Part shown: positions 1 to 8,274 of the stretch, piece by piece
Position numbering within the stretch: position 1 is the stretch's first letter
Layout of the letters: each line of letters opens with the position of its first letter
Assembly (NCBI RefSeq): GCF_007483665.1
Contig: NZ_VIQO01000012.1
Coordinates: 310,001-374,000, forward strand
Direction of reading: 5' to 3'
From: Catellatospora sichuanensis
Lineage (GTDB): Bacteria > Actinomycetota > Actinomycetes > Mycobacteriales > Micromonosporaceae
DNA length: 64,000 nucleotides
The notes under the pieces: generated by a model
What the model was told of the DNA's origin: nothing
The model's database searches: none
The model's input: the letters and a program-made list of their open reading frames with translations, nothing else
Position numbers and translations under genes: made by a program

Positions 1-151
1 TCAGCCAGACCGATTCGCCCATGAGCAGGCGATCGTCGACGAACATGGCTACGGCGCACGCCAGCACCAGGGCGAACATGGACATCGCGTGCACCGTCAG
101 CGGGCGATGCCAGCCGCGCATCGCGCTGACGGCTGTCGTGAGGATGGTCAA
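1..151 (-). CDS. Partial membrane protein, N-terminus only
   Basis: The minus strand reads from a TTG at 151 to the left edge, about 50 codons. A GGGAG ribosome binding site lies 6 nt before the TTG; an in-frame ATG at 121 is the alternative start. The product begins TILTTAVSAMRGWHRP and continues with a hydrophobic helix (roughly residues 22-37), then VDDRLLMGESVWL. This resembles a common actinobacterial family of uncharacterised multi-span membrane proteins in which a motif of the type G-x-x-W-L-K-P follows the first helix. The family match is from memory and only the first fifth or so of the gene is visible. No function can be given. Confidence 0.5.
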   Translation of the reverse strand, partial: MTILTTAVSAMRGWHRPLTVHAMSMFALVLACAVAMFVDDRLLMGESVWL

Positions 152-396
152 GGGATGCTCCCGAACGCGGCTCTTGATGGCTGGTTTCGTACGGCCTGGC
201 CTTGCTGCCGCCGTACTTCCATCAGCCTCGCGGAGCAGGCCGCGCCGAACCATGCGGTCGACCCCCGGGTCCGCCCGGGGGTCTGCCCCCGCAAGCGCAC
301 CGCACGCGCCGGGCGGGTGTCAGAGGGATTTCGGCTGGGAAGGCGCGACGGGTGAGCCCGATGGACGTGGTCGAAGCACCAGCCGCTCGAGGATGG

Positions 397-1158
397 TCAA
401 CGCTGGGGAGGTGGCCCCTGGGTCGCGGCAGTCCGCTGCTGTGCCTGCGTGATCCGCCGCACCACGCGTGCGGCGAGAAACGCCGCGACCACGACCGTCA
501 CCGTTCCTGCCGTCCACAGCGGATAGGCCACGATGCGCATGTCCAATGCGGTCTTCTCGAACACGCCACCGTCCGAGGTGACGACGCCGTACAGCCGGAT
601 GAGTCCGTCGAGAAGCACCGCGAGCAGCACGCTCGCCCACCATCGGCCCACCGGGGCCGGATGCGCGCCATGGCCGCCGGCCCGCTGCACGTCCCGCACC
701 ACGAGGTAAGGAATGACCAGATTCGCCGCCGGAACGAACCATCCGCCGACCGCCCAGCCGGGTGCCCACACCGGCGCGCCACCCAGACGCTCCGCGTTGC
801 GCCGCGCCCGGTGGAGCCAGATGATGAAGGCGGCGGCCGCGACGAGCAACCCGACGATCCACGACCGGTCGGCCACAGTGGTCGTCATGCCCCGCGGCAG
901 CAGATGGTCGAGGAGTTCGTACACCATCAAGGCGGGCAGCACCGGATCGGTGTTGCCGTGCACCACCACCTCGATCCGGTGCTCGTAGTGTCCCACCGCG
1001 ACGATCGTGCGCAGCACGTCGAGGACGGCCCACACCAGAAGCGCGGCCACTGCCAACCGGGCCACGCCGCGTCCCGTCCGCTGCCGGGCCCGGCAGGTCG
1101 CCCGGCGGTCGATGGCTGGTCGTCGGTTCCACAGGCGCTCATCCCTTTCGGAGGTCAC
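397..1158 (-). CDS. DUF4328-type membrane protein
   Basis: 253 residues. After a basic N-terminus (about 30 residues) there is a first membrane helix (LAVAALLVWAVLDVLRTIV), a loop, then at least three more hydrophobic segments (around residues 100-115, 170-190 and 215-235). The central stretch with WLHRARRNAERLG, then WAPGWAVGGWFVPAANL, is the signature of DUF4328, a family of actinobacterial membrane proteins of unknown role. The start is GTG; no strong ribosome binding site precedes it, but a CATACT box 5 nt upstream could give a leaderless mRNA. It stands alone on the minus strand, divergent from the primase-like gene 470 bp away. Confidence 0.8.
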   Translation of the reverse strand: MTSERDERLWNRRPAIDRRATCRARQRTGRGVARLAVAALLVWAVLDVLRTIVAVGHYEHRIEVVVHGNTDPVLPALMVYELLDHLLPRGMTTTVADRSWIVGLLVAAAAFIIWLHRARRNAERLGGAPVWAPGWAVGGWFVPAANLVIPYLVVRDVQRAGGHGAHPAPVGRWWASVLLAVLLDGLIRLYGVVTSDGGVFEKTALDMRIVAYPLWTAGTVTVVVAAFLAARVVRRITQAQQRTAATQGPPPQR

Positions 1159-1629
1159 CGGCGAGTATGCCCGGCCCGCGACGCTGACAGGCCCCGCGAT
1201 CTTTGCGGCAGCGCGGCCAGGACCGGATCACGCGCCGGGATCACCTGCGCATGAAATCGCGGTCCTCGCCGTCCTGCTCGTGCCTGTCGGCGCAGTCGGC
1301 GCGGCCGGAATGTGGCGCACCCTGCACCCGGCGACGCCGCAACCCTAGGCTCCGACGCACTGTATGGAGCACAGCGGCGGCGACAACCGTTGCCCCGGCC
1401 GCTGACGGGCCGAACCAGCACGGCTACCGCTGTCGGACCCAGCGCTTAACCTCGATGTGAGTCGCTGTCCCGGCGGGCAACCGTGCTGGACACAGCGGCG
1501 GGCATTCGAGGCGCTGCCTGGCATCGGGACGGTGAAACCCATGGTCATTGCTCGATCGCTCCACCGACGCTCTCCTCACGCGGGCCGGCTCGAGATCGGC
1601 ATCGCCGGGTCCCGGCGGGCAGGTGAACC
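1159..1629. other. Intergenic region, 471 bp
   Basis: This spacer separates two divergent genes. I see no convincing gene. A plus-strand frame ending at 1348 carries one membrane-like segment (AVLAVLLVPVGAVGAAG), but it has no credible start or ribosome binding site. A TAGGCT box near 1347 could be a -10 element. No clear inverted repeat was found. Confidence 0.4.
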
Positions 1630-3546
1630 ATGACCACTCGGGTGCACCCGTCCAGCCGTGGCCTGCTCCACGCCACCATGCTCACCCTGCGGATGGCGGT
1701 CGCCGACCTCACCAGTACGCAGGCATGGAACCGCCTGCTCAGGGTCGCGGCCCGCCACCCGGGCCGCAGCGTCGACGAGGTCCTGCTGATCGCCCGGCAA
1801 CGCCCGGACGCCACCGAGCTGGCCACTTACGACCAGTGGCGCGCACGAGGCGTCCACGTGCGCCGGGCCGAACGCGGCCTGGCACTGCTCCCACCGTCGG
1901 ACGACTCCGGCGAGGCCTCCGACATCGTCAAAGTCTTCGACATCACACAGACCAACGCGGCGCCTTCACCACGGCCCCCCGCACCCGATCTGGTGCCCGT
2001 GGTCGCAGCGCTGGCGGCGCTGGCCGACGAGGCCGGGCTGACCGTGCGACTGCGCCAGGGACTCGTGACCGCGGTACGCACCGACGGCCACCGCCTCGAC
2101 CTGGCCGCGAACCTGCCGATCTCCGCGACCGCCGGTCACCTGGTCCACCACCTGGCCCAGCGAACGCTGCCCGCAGGCCCGGCCCGCCACGTACAAGCCG
2201 CAGGCGTGGCCCAGATCATCGCCGGGCGATTCGGCCTGCAGCCACCCGACGTCACCGTGCCCGAGCCCCGCCGCTGGGCGGAGATCCTGGACCCGGCAGC
2301 TCCCGACCGCGCCATCGTCGCCACCGCTGCGGCGATCATCAGCGCTGCCGACGCCCTCACTGCCCGCCTCCGGCACGCGCTCGACCGGCCCACGGCGGCG
2401 CCGGTGCCACAGCGCCGTTCCGCCCATATCCCGGCGCCACGCCGCCCGGACCCGACGGCAGCCGCAGCGCCGAGCGCCGCAGACCGAACCGCCCTGTACG
2501 CCGCCAACGCCGCCGCCGCCGCGTTCTACGCCACCCACCTGCCCGCCAGCCGCGCCGCAGCCGCTTACCTGCGATCACGGGGCATCGCCGCGGCCGCTGA
2601 CCCCGACAGCAGCTGGCAGCTCGGCGTCGCCCCGCCCGGCGGCGACGCCCTCCTGCAGCACCTCCGCGCACTCGGCTTCTCCCACCGCGTCCTGCTCGAC
2701 GCAGGCCTGGTCGCCGCGAGCCGGCTCCACGGCGGTGGCCTGTACGACCTGTTCCGCGACCGGCTGATGTTCCCCATCCACGCCCCCGACGGGCAGATCG
2801 CCGGGTTCACCGGACGGGACCTGTCCGGGCACAGCAAGGCCAAGTTCTACAACACCCCCGCGACCTCGATCTTCCGCAAGAGCGAGCTGCTCTACGGCCT
2901 CGCACTGCAGCTGCGCGAGAACGGCCCCCCGACACAGTTCGTCGTCGTCGAGGGCCCGACCGACGCCATCGCCGCTCACCTGACCTACCGCGCCCTCGCC
3001 GGCGAGGGCGTCACCACCGTCGCCGTCGCCCCGTGCGGCACCGCGTTCACCGCGGCTCAGCTCGCCCTGCTCGCCGCCGGCGCCGGACCCGACACTTCGC
3101 TGATCATGTCGTTCGACGCCGACAATGCGGGCGCCAGAGCCCTGGACCGGGCCTACCCGCTGGCCGTCACCTGGCCGCACGGCCGAGTGCTGGGCACCGC
3201 ACCGGCCGGGTGCAAGGACATCGCCGCGCTGCTGGCCGCCCGCGGCGCCGACGAGGCACTGCTGGACCTGCTCGCCGCCGAGCGGCCGCTGCCGCTGCTC
3301 GGCGTCGCGCAGGCGCTGGCCAAGGCCTTCCCCGAGGGCTTCCACTCCGACTGGCCGGAGGCCCGGGTCCGCGCCTGCCGCACGGTCGCCCCGTACCTGC
3401 TCGACGCGGTGCGCCACGGCGACGTCGATCTGCTGCTGCAGTCAGCGGCAGCGCAGCTGTCGCTGGCACCGCATGAACTCAGCCAAGGCGTGGCCCAGCA
3501 CTACGGAAGCGACCGGCCTGATCTCGGAGCCGGACCACCTCGATAA
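1630..3546 (+). CDS. ArdC-like N-terminal domain fused to a DnaG-type primase core with Toprim domain
   Basis: 638 residues. Residues 25-90 contain LLIARQRPDATELATYDQW and a following RRAERGLALL segment, the pattern of ArdC/LtrC-type ssDNA-binding domains. A less conserved helical region follows. From about 290 the protein matches a DnaG catalytic core: YLRSRGI, then LFRDRLMFPIHAPDGQIAGFTGRDL and KFYNTPAT. The Toprim domain follows with its glutamate in VVVEGPTDA (E441) and the acidic pair in SFDADNAG (D496, D498). The DnaG zinc finger is missing. Such proteins are typical of integrative elements and plasmids of actinomycetes, so a role in priming element replication is inferred. ATG start with no strong ribosome binding site. 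Neighbours are small unknown genes; no integrase is visible nearby. Confidence 0.75.
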   Translation: MTTRVHPSSRGLLHATMLTLRMAVADLTSTQAWNRLLRVAARHPGRSVDEVLLIARQRPDATELATYDQWRARGVHVRRAERGLALLPPSDDSGEASDIVKVFDITQTNAAPSPRPPAPDLVPVVAALAALADEAGLTVRLRQGLVTAVRTDGHRLDLAANLPISATAGHLVHHLAQRTLPAGPARHVQAAGVAQIIAGRFGLQPPDVTVPEPRRWAEILDPAAPDRAIVATAAAIISAADALTARLRHALDRPTAAPVPQRRSAHIPAPRRPDPTAAAAPSAADRTALYAANAAAAAFYATHLPASRAAAAYLRSRGIAAAADPDSSWQLGVAPPGGDALLQHLRALGFSHRVLLDAGLVAASRLHGGGLYDLFRDRLMFPIHAPDGQIAGFTGRDLSGHSKAKFYNTPATSIFRKSELLYGLALQLRENGPPTQFVVVEGPTDAIAAHLTYRALAGEGVTTVAVAPCGTAFTAAQLALLAAGAGPDTSLIMSFDADNAGARALDRAYPLAVTWPHGRVLGTAPAGCKDIAALLAARGADEALLDLLAAERPLPLLGVAQALAKAFPEGFHSDWPEARVRACRTVAPYLLDAVRHGDVDLLLQSAAAQLSLAPHELSQGVAQHYGSDRPDLGAGPPR

Positions 3547-3596
3547 GACGCTGGTCCGCGCTCTCGTTGGCGAGTGGCTGCTAGCGTGCCGTTTTC

Positions 3597-3851
3597 ATGA
3601 GGTCCGAGAAGTCTGTCCTGGGTAGGGTCGCCATCTGGCTCGGCGTCGCCGGCCTGGCACTCTTGATCATAAGTTTCGGCGACCGGGTGACCGCCGAGAT
3701 CGATGGTCAGCACGGCCGCCTGTACCTATTGATCACCGGTTTGTTCATTCTCACGTGGGCGGTCGTGTCCGTGGTGGGAGCGGTGATCATCAGGGAGCTG
3801 AGGGAGCACGAACTGACACGCCGCCTGCTGAGGAGCGGCGAAGCGGAGTAG
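3597..3851 (+). CDS. Small two-helix membrane protein
   Basis: 84 residues. Two hydrophobic helices (VAIWLGVAGLALLIISFG and LYLLITGLFILTWAVVSVV) are separated by a short polar loop with TAEIDGQHGR. The C-terminus is charged (IIRELREHELTRRLLRSGEAE) and probably cytoplasmic. The gene follows the primase-like gene by 50 bp on the same strand and converges with the DUF3040 gene. No family is recognised and no function is assigned. Codon usage and the clear helix pattern support a real gene. Confidence 0.65.
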   Translation: MRSEKSVLGRVAIWLGVAGLALLIISFGDRVTAEIDGQHGRLYLLITGLFILTWAVVSVVGAVIIRELREHELTRRLLRSGEAE

Positions 3852-3895
3852 CCCGGAAGCGAACCTGTGCAGCGGTCCGGCGGGACTGCCGGTGT

Positions 3896-4222
3896 TCAGG
3901 CAGGGATGTCCTGGGGGCCGCGGTGAACGGTGCGGCTCACCCCCGGCTGCAGCGCGCAGCGCCGGGCGGCGGTGCCCGCACCCACCGCGGCGAACAGGGC
4001 GACCAGCCCACCGCCCAGCCACCCCGCCAGCAGCAGGACGGTCGCCAGCACCACCGCTGCGGCGGCCAGCGCGAACCCGACCCGCGCGGCGGTCCGCCTG
4101 CGGTATTCCACCGGCGGGCAGGCGACACCGATGCTCAGGCCCGCCACGAACACCGGATCACCGGCGCGGGTCTGCTCAGCCAGCCCCTCAAGAAGTGCCT
4201 GTTCCTCCGGACGCAGCGACAT
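3896..4222 (-). CDS. DUF3040 membrane protein
   Basis: 108 residues from the ATG at 4222, chosen because a strong purine-rich site (caggaggaggtg) precedes it; an upstream in-frame start would add 17 basic residues. The N-terminus SLRPEEQALLEGLAEQTRAGDPVFVAGL is the conserved cytoplasmic helix of DUF3040, followed by two membrane helices (FALAAAAVVLATVLLLAGWL and GLVALFAAVGAGTAA). DUF3040 proteins are abundant in actinobacteria and of unknown function. The last 15 residues are polar. It is convergent with the small membrane protein upstream. Confidence 0.75.
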   Translation of the reverse strand: MSLRPEEQALLEGLAEQTRAGDPVFVAGLSIGVACPPVEYRRRTAARVGFALAAAAVVLATVLLLAGWLGGGLVALFAAVGAGTAARRCALQPGVSRTVHRGPQDIPA

Positions 4223-4398
4223 CGCACCCACCTCCTCCTGTGCCCACCTCCTACCCAGCGCACGCGGTCGCATACCGCTCGCGAACCGCCGAACATTCCG
4301 GCGCAGCCGGTGCGGCGGGCGGCTACTGATCCGATGCCCCGGTTTGGCAACCGGGGCATCCGGGGTACGGCTGAGGCATCGACAGCAGGAGGCAGAAG

Positions 4399-4533
4399 AT
4401 GTCGACCATCACCGATCCTCGCGATCCGGTGCAGCCCATGCCGGCACCGGAGCCGCCCCAGCCCGCTCCCCCGCCCACACCTCCACCACCGGCGCCTTCG
4501 CCGATCCCGCCGGTCCCACCGCCGCCTATGTGA
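4399..4533 (+). CDS. Small proline-rich peptide
   Basis: 44 residues. The ATG is preceded by AGGAGG with 8 nt spacing and the frame ends at TGA 4531-4533. After STITDPRDPVQPMPAPEP, about half of all residues are proline, arranged in runs of PPP/PPPP with A, S, T, I and V between them. There is no signal peptide or cysteine. The frame is followed 70 bp later by a strong hairpin. Proline runs of this kind fold as polyproline helices and need EF-P for translation. The excellent ribosome binding site is the main evidence that it is real. Function unknown. Confidence 0.5.
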   Translation: MSTITDPRDPVQPMPAPEPPQPAPPPTPPPPAPSPIPPVPPPPM

Positions 4534-4603
4534 CGACTCGGCAGCCCGCGGGGAGGAGCCCGATGGCCACGTGCCGCCGGGGGTCACACTGAGCACGGAC
4601 CCG

Positions 4604-4636
4604 ACGGAGGTCCCGCACGTCGTGCGGGACCTCCGT
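4604..4636 (+). terminator. Hairpin terminator
   Basis: A perfect inverted repeat with 16-base arms (ACGGAGGTCCCGCACG and its complement) around a single T; in RNA the innermost pairs would open into a loop. There is no U-tract, as is usual for actinobacterial terminators. It lies after the proline-rich peptide and before the promoter of the ribbon-helix-helix gene. Confidence 0.7.
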
Positions 4637-4694
4637 CGTGCTCGGGGCAGCGAGGCCGCGCATCTTGCGCGGATGCTTGCGCGCAGAAAATAGA

Positions 4695-4712
4695 TATCAC
4701 TATGATAGCGAC
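4695..4712 (+). promoter_or_regulatory. Leaderless promoter with overlapping operator-like repeat
   Basis: TATGAT at 4701-4706 is a near-consensus -10 box placed 6 nt before the ATG at 4713, so the transcript should be leaderless. The inverted repeat TATCA-CTA-TGATA at 4695-4707 covers the -10 box. This fits autorepression by the ribbon-helix-helix protein encoded directly downstream, which is an inference. Confidence 0.5.
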
Positions 4713-4916
4713 ATGGCGGGTGAACGGAAGCAGCTGTTGCTGCGGCTCGACCCCGCCGTGCACGACGCGCTGGCCAGGTGGGCGGCAGACGACCTGCGCA
4801 GCGTCAACGCGCAGATCGAGTTCCTGCTGCGCCGGTCCCTGGCCGACAACGGCAGGCTGCCCGGTGGCGTCGGCGAGCCCAGGCGGCGCGGACGTCCCCC
4901 CAAGGACCCGGACTGA
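4713..4916 (+). CDS. Ribbon-helix-helix DNA-binding protein
   Basis: 67 residues. The sequence GERKQLLLRLDPAVHDALARWAADDLRSVNAQIEFLLRRSL matches the Arc/MetJ-type ribbon-helix-helix fold: a beta strand (KQLLLRL), helix A (AVHDALARWAADD), a turn, and helix B (VNAQIEFLLRRSL). The C-terminal tail is basic and disordered (RRRGRPPK, an AT-hook-like motif). Such proteins are often antitoxins or autorepressors. The ATG is at the expected start of a leaderless transcript. The next gene (GPP34 family) starts 11 bp downstream, so the two are probably one operon. No toxin family is recognised next to it. Confidence 0.75.
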   Translation: MAGERKQLLLRLDPAVHDALARWAADDLRSVNAQIEFLLRRSLADNGRLPGGVGEPRRRGRPPKDPD

Positions 4917-4927
4917 GAGAGACAGAC

Positions 4928-5542
4928 ATGGAGCTCACCTCACAGGTCTATCTGCTGGCCTACAACACCGACAGGCACAAGCTCACCTGCAACGGTTACC
5001 TGGGATACGTTCTTCGCGCCGCAGCTCTGACCGAGCTCCTCCAGCTCGGTGCACTGTCCGATGCCGACGGTAAGGCCAAGCCGACCAGCGTCCGCGTGAC
5101 CGACCCCATGCTCGCCGACGTGCTCCGGGACCTTGCCGACGCGCCCAAACTCAAGAGCTGGGCGCACTGGGTGCACCGCGCACAGACGCCGATGTTCCGC
5201 GCGGTGCAGCAGCGGCTGGCCGATGCCCGCCTCATCAGCACCGAGCGTTATCGGATGCTCGGTCTCTTCCCGGCGACCAGAGTCAAGGTGCACCAGCATC
5301 GGCTGATCAGCGAGCTGCGGTCGACGGTGTCCCGCACGCTGAGCGCAAGCAGGGCCCACCCGCAGGAGGCGGCGCTGACGGCGCTCGCCGCCATCGGGGA
5401 GATCCGAATCGCGGTCAGTCGGGCTCAGGCCCGCGAGCACAAGCAGCGCATCGAACAACTGACCGACCAGGCCGGGCCGGCGCTGCCCGCACTGCGCAAA
5501 GTCATCCGCGACCACCACGCCGCCACCTCCGGCGGAGGCTGA
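4928..5542 (+). CDS. GOLPH3/VPS74-like (GPP34) protein
   Basis: 204 residues. The pattern ELTSQVYLLAYN near the N-terminus, then GYLGYVLRAAALTELLQLGAL, then a conserved T/VxVTDP segment and a helical C-terminal part matches the GPP34 domain. In eukaryotes the domain binds PI4P and retains Golgi glycosyltransferases; in actinobacteria it is common and unexplained. Residues 95-140 (MFRAVQQRLADARLIS then LGLFPATRVKV) match the family's middle helix and hairpin. The C-terminus is a charged helix. It is 11 bp downstream of the ribbon-helix-helix gene. Cytoplasmic, no signal peptide. Confidence 0.8.
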   Translation: MELTSQVYLLAYNTDRHKLTCNGYLGYVLRAAALTELLQLGALSDADGKAKPTSVRVTDPMLADVLRDLADAPKLKSWAHWVHRAQTPMFRAVQQRLADARLISTERYRMLGLFPATRVKVHQHRLISELRSTVSRTLSASRAHPQEAALTALAAIGEIRIAVSRAQAREHKQRIEQLTDQAGPALPALRKVIRDHHAATSGGG

Positions 5543-5632
5543 TCAACGGAATCGAAAACGGCGAGCGCGTCGCCGAGTCCACGGCCCGGTTCTCGGAGCC
5601 GCGAGCTCGAGGCGTGCGGCTAAGGTTTCCGG

Positions 5633-6157
5633 ATGAGCGATCTTCAACCCGTGGTCTGGCTGCTGGCCGGGCTGCCGGGGACCGGCAAGACCACGTTTGC
5701 GCTCACCCTGGAGAAAGCAGGCGTCGTCCGGCTGTCGGTCGACGACCGGATGACCGCATTGCACGGCCGCATCGGCAAGGACTACGCCGAGCACGAGCAC
5801 CTCACGCTCCTGGCGCCGGTGGTGGAAAGCGTGCGTCGACAGCTGATCGAACTCGTCCAGGCGGGTCATTCGGTCGTCCTGGACCACGGATTGGGACGGC
5901 GGGCGCAGCGGGAGGAGCTCAAGCAGCTGGTCACCGAGCACGGCGGAACCTGGCGCCTGGTCACCTTCCAGCTCGACCGCGATGAGCTGCTACGCCGCCT
6001 GTCCAGACGTAACGAGGATCCGGCGCACGTGGCGATCACACCGCAGCTCCTCGACTGGATCGCCGAACACAGCGAGGCCCCGAACGGCGAAGGTGAGGAG
6101 CTTCCGCCGAACCCGACCCACGGCGTCACGGGTCACGCACCGGTTCGACCGGCGTGA
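5633..6157 (+). CDS. P-loop kinase-like ATPase
   Basis: 174 residues. The Walker A motif GLPGTGKTT is at residues 13-21, followed by RLSVDDRM, the position where small-molecule kinases of the zeta-toxin/AAA_33 group hold an acidic substrate-binding residue. VVLDHGLGRRAQREEL and FQLDRDELLRRLSRRN (lid helix with arginines) complete the pattern. It probably phosphorylates a small molecule or nucleotide; the substrate cannot be told. A TAAGGT box 6 nt before the ATG suggests a leaderless transcript. The C-terminal 30 residues (after AEHSEAPNGEGEELP) look disordered. It converges with a superoxide dismutase remnant. Confidence 0.75.
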   Translation: MSDLQPVVWLLAGLPGTGKTTFALTLEKAGVVRLSVDDRMTALHGRIGKDYAEHEHLTLLAPVVESVRRQLIELVQAGHSVVLDHGLGRRAQREELKQLVTEHGGTWRLVTFQLDRDELLRRLSRRNEDPAHVAITPQLLDWIAEHSEAPNGEGEELPPNPTHGVTGHAPVRPA

Positions 6158-6343
6158 TCAGGGCAGGTTGACGCAGGCCAGCCGGGCGCCCGCCATACCG
6201 GCGTGGCCGGCCGCGGTCTGGGTCGCCTCGGCGTGGACGATCAGTGACTGCGGCGGGTTCTGCTGGTTGAACGGCCACTGATGGGTCGCCGAACTCTGCG
6301 CACTGCCGTCCGGCCCGGTGGTGAAGTCGAGCCACCCCGCCAC
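6158..6343 (-). pseudogene. Remnant of a Cu/Zn superoxide dismutase-like gene (C-terminus)
   Basis: About 61 codons. The frame encodes GWLDFTTGPDGSAQ, a PQSLIVHAE strand and the end GHAGMAGARLACVNLP. This matches the last third of actinobacterial SodC-like proteins, which end VVIHA...AGxRxACxxv. The upstream two thirds, with most of the copper ligands, is absent: in the expected place lies the intergenic region before the DUF1876 gene. A GTG at 6343 could start a short product but has no ribosome binding site. I read it as a truncated fossil gene whose stop overlaps the end of the P-loop kinase gene region. Confidence 0.5.
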
Positions 6344-6448
6344 CGGGGTACGAGAAACGTGCGTGGCCGTTCGGGACGAAGACCTTGCACCCTGACGGCT
6401 CGACTCACGCGCGGGGCAGAATGAAAAGGGCGCCCCAGGAGGTGGACG

Positions 6449-6721
6449 ATGCCGAACAAGACGCGCTGGATCATCGACCTGGACATCGAGGAGGTCCAGG
6501 AGGAGCGGTGCACACGCGCGGTGGCGAGGCTGCGCCGTGACGGAACGAGCCTGGAGGGCACAGGCACCGCCCACCGCCATCCCCGCGACCTCGACCTGGC
6601 ACGCGTCGGCGACGATCTCGCAGCCGCTCGAGCCCTGGTCGAACTCGCCAGCCTGCTGCAGACCGACGCCGCACAGGTCCTGGAGAAGTTCGGCGCGACA
6701 CCGCCGCCGCCGACTGCCTGA
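6449..6721 (+). CDS. DUF1876 domain protein
   Basis: 90 residues with AGGAGGTG 4 nt before the ATG. KTRWIIDLDIEEVQEERCTRAVARL, then GTGTAHRHPRDLDLARVGDDLAAARALVELASLL, is the full DUF1876 pattern: a small alpha/beta protein with a dsRBD-like fold, found only in actinobacteria and often linked to stress regulons. The C-terminus ends in a run of prolines. It is a monocistronic gene between the superoxide dismutase remnant and the oxidoreductase operon. Function is unknown. Confidence 0.85.
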   Translation: MPNKTRWIIDLDIEEVQEERCTRAVARLRRDGTSLEGTGTAHRHPRDLDLARVGDDLAAARALVELASLLQTDAAQVLEKFGATPPPPTA

Positions 6722-6806
6722 ACCGCGGCGCGAGGTGTGACCGGCTCGGAACCCGGGTACACAGCACGTCGAACGTTCGTGCTCCGCGCACAGGACGGCT
6801 GGTGTG

Positions 6807-8273
6807 ATGGCTGGTGGCGGTGTGGACGGCGTCGATGCGGTCGTGGTGGGCGCCGGACCGAACGGGCTCGCCGCGGCGGTGACCCTCGCTAGCGCCGGGC
6901 TGCGGGTGAGCGTCTTCGAGGCCGCCGACACGGTAGGCGGCGGCGCCCGCACCGAGGAGCTGACCCTGCCCGGTTTCCGGCACGACCCGTGCTCGGCCGT
7001 GCACCCGCTGGGGGCGGGCTCGCCGGTGCTGCGGTCCTGGCCGCTGGACCGGCACGGCCTGCATTGGCTGCACCCGGAGGTGGCGCTGGCGCACCCGTTC
7101 CCGGACGGCACGGCCGCGACGCTGTCCCGCTCCGTGGCGCAGACCGCCGCCTCGCTCGCGATCGACGCGCAGCAGTACCGGCGGCTGGTCAGGCCGTTCC
7201 TGGGCCGCTGGGACGAGCTGGCACCGGACGTGCTGCGCCCCCCGCTGGGAGCCATGCCCCGCCACCCGTTGCTGCTGGCCCGTTTCGGTATCCCCGCAGC
7301 GCTGCCCGCTGCCGTCCTGCTGCGCCGGTTCCACGGTCCGCGCGCGCGTGCGCTGCTCGCCGGACTGGCGGCGCACACCACCTCACCGCTCAGCTCGCCC
7401 GGTAGCAGTGGCGTCGCGTTGACGTTCGCCCTGGCCGCGCACGCGGCCGGGTGGCCGCTGGCCCGCGGCGGGTCCCAGGCCATCTCCGACGCCCTGGCGG
7501 CCTACCTTCAGGAACTGGGCGGGCGGGTATACACCGGACACGCGGTCACGAGCCTCGACGAGCTGCCGCGGGCGCGGGCATACCTGCTGGACGTCGTCCC
7601 GCAGCACCTCGCCGAACTGGCCGGCGCCCGGCTGCCGGAGCGTTACCGCGACCGGCTGCGCCGCACGCGACGCGGCCCGGCCGTTTTCAAGATCGACTAT
7701 GCGTTGTCGGGACCGGTGCCGTGGACGGCACCGGCCTGCCGGCAGGCGGGCACCGTGCACCTCGGCCCGTACGACACCGACGTCGCCGACTCGCTGCAGG
7801 CCGTGCACCACGGCGCCGCACCGGACCCGCCGTTTTTGATCACGGCGCAACCCAGCCTGTGGGACCCCACGCGCGCCCCGACCGGCTCCCACGTGTTCTG
7901 GGTGTACGCCCACGTACCCAACGGCTGGACGGGCGACCTCACGCCCGCGATCGAGGCGCAGCTGGAACGGTTCGCGCCCGGTTTCCGCGACCTGGTGCTC
8001 GCCCGAGCCGTCGCCGGGCCCGCGGAGATCCAGCGGCGCAACCTCAACTACCTCGGCGGCGACATCGCCGGCGGCAGCTGCGAAGGCCTGCGACTGCTGT
8101 TCCGGCCGAACTTCGCACCGGTCCCCTACGCCACCCCGGACCCGGCCGTGTTCCTGTGCTCGGCGTCCACGCCGCCCGGACCCGGTGTACACGGCATGTG
8201 CGGTTTCCACGCCGCCCGAGTGGCGCTGCGGCGGGTCTTCGGGGTGCGGCTGCCGGGCCCCGGCGAGGGCTGA
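6807..8273 (+). CDS. Phytoene desaturase-like FAD-dependent oxidoreductase
   Basis: 488 residues from the ATG at 6807 (a GTG just before it is also possible). The N-terminal dinucleotide-binding motif [21 protein letters not shown] and the following [16 protein letters not shown] are typical of the CrtI/RetSat-like oxidoreductases. The conserved GG-Q segment around residue 220 ([22 protein letters not shown]) and the C-terminal [20 protein letters not shown] match the same group. Members act on polyisoprenoids, retinoids or unknown lipids, so carotenoid synthesis should not be assumed: no crtB or crtE is nearby. The stop is separated by 1 nt from the next start, indicating translational coupling to the lipase maturation factor gene. 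Confidence 0.8.
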   Translation: MAGGGVDGVDAVVVGAGPNGLAAAVTLASAGLRVSVFEAADTVGGGARTEELTLPGFRHDPCSAVHPLGAGSPVLRSWPLDRHGLHWLHPEVALAHPFPDGTAATLSRSVAQTAASLAIDAQQYRRLVRPFLGRWDELAPDVLRPPLGAMPRHPLLLARFGIPAALPAAVLLRRFHGPRARALLAGLAAHTTSPLSSPGSSGVALTFALAAHAAGWPLARGGSQAISDALAAYLQELGGRVYTGHAVTSLDELPRARAYLLDVVPQHLAELAGARLPERYRDRLRRTRRGPAVFKIDYALSGPVPWTAPACRQAGTVHLGPYDTDVADSLQAVHHGAAPDPPFLITAQPSLWDPTRAPTGSHVFWVYAHVPNGWTGDLTPAIEAQLERFAPGFRDLVLARAVAGPAEIQRRNLNYLGGDIAGGSCEGLRLLFRPNFAPVPYATPDPAVFLCSASTPPGPGVHGMCGFHAARVALRRVFGVRLPGPGEG

Positions 8274-8274
8274 C

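Noticed and set aside
1007-1348. A short plus-strand frame with one hydrophobic segment near its end
   Set aside because: It overlaps the DUF4328 gene, has no ribosome binding site, and the hydrophobic part alone is not enough.
6756-6780. A possible palindrome around AGCACGTCGAACGTTCGTGC
   Set aside because: The arms do not match in spacing; two bases are missing in one arm.
6158-7483. A minus-strand open frame of 441 codons including the superoxide dismutase remnant
   Set aside because: Only its last 60 codons resemble a protein; the rest is antisense to the DUF1876 gene and the oxidoreductase.
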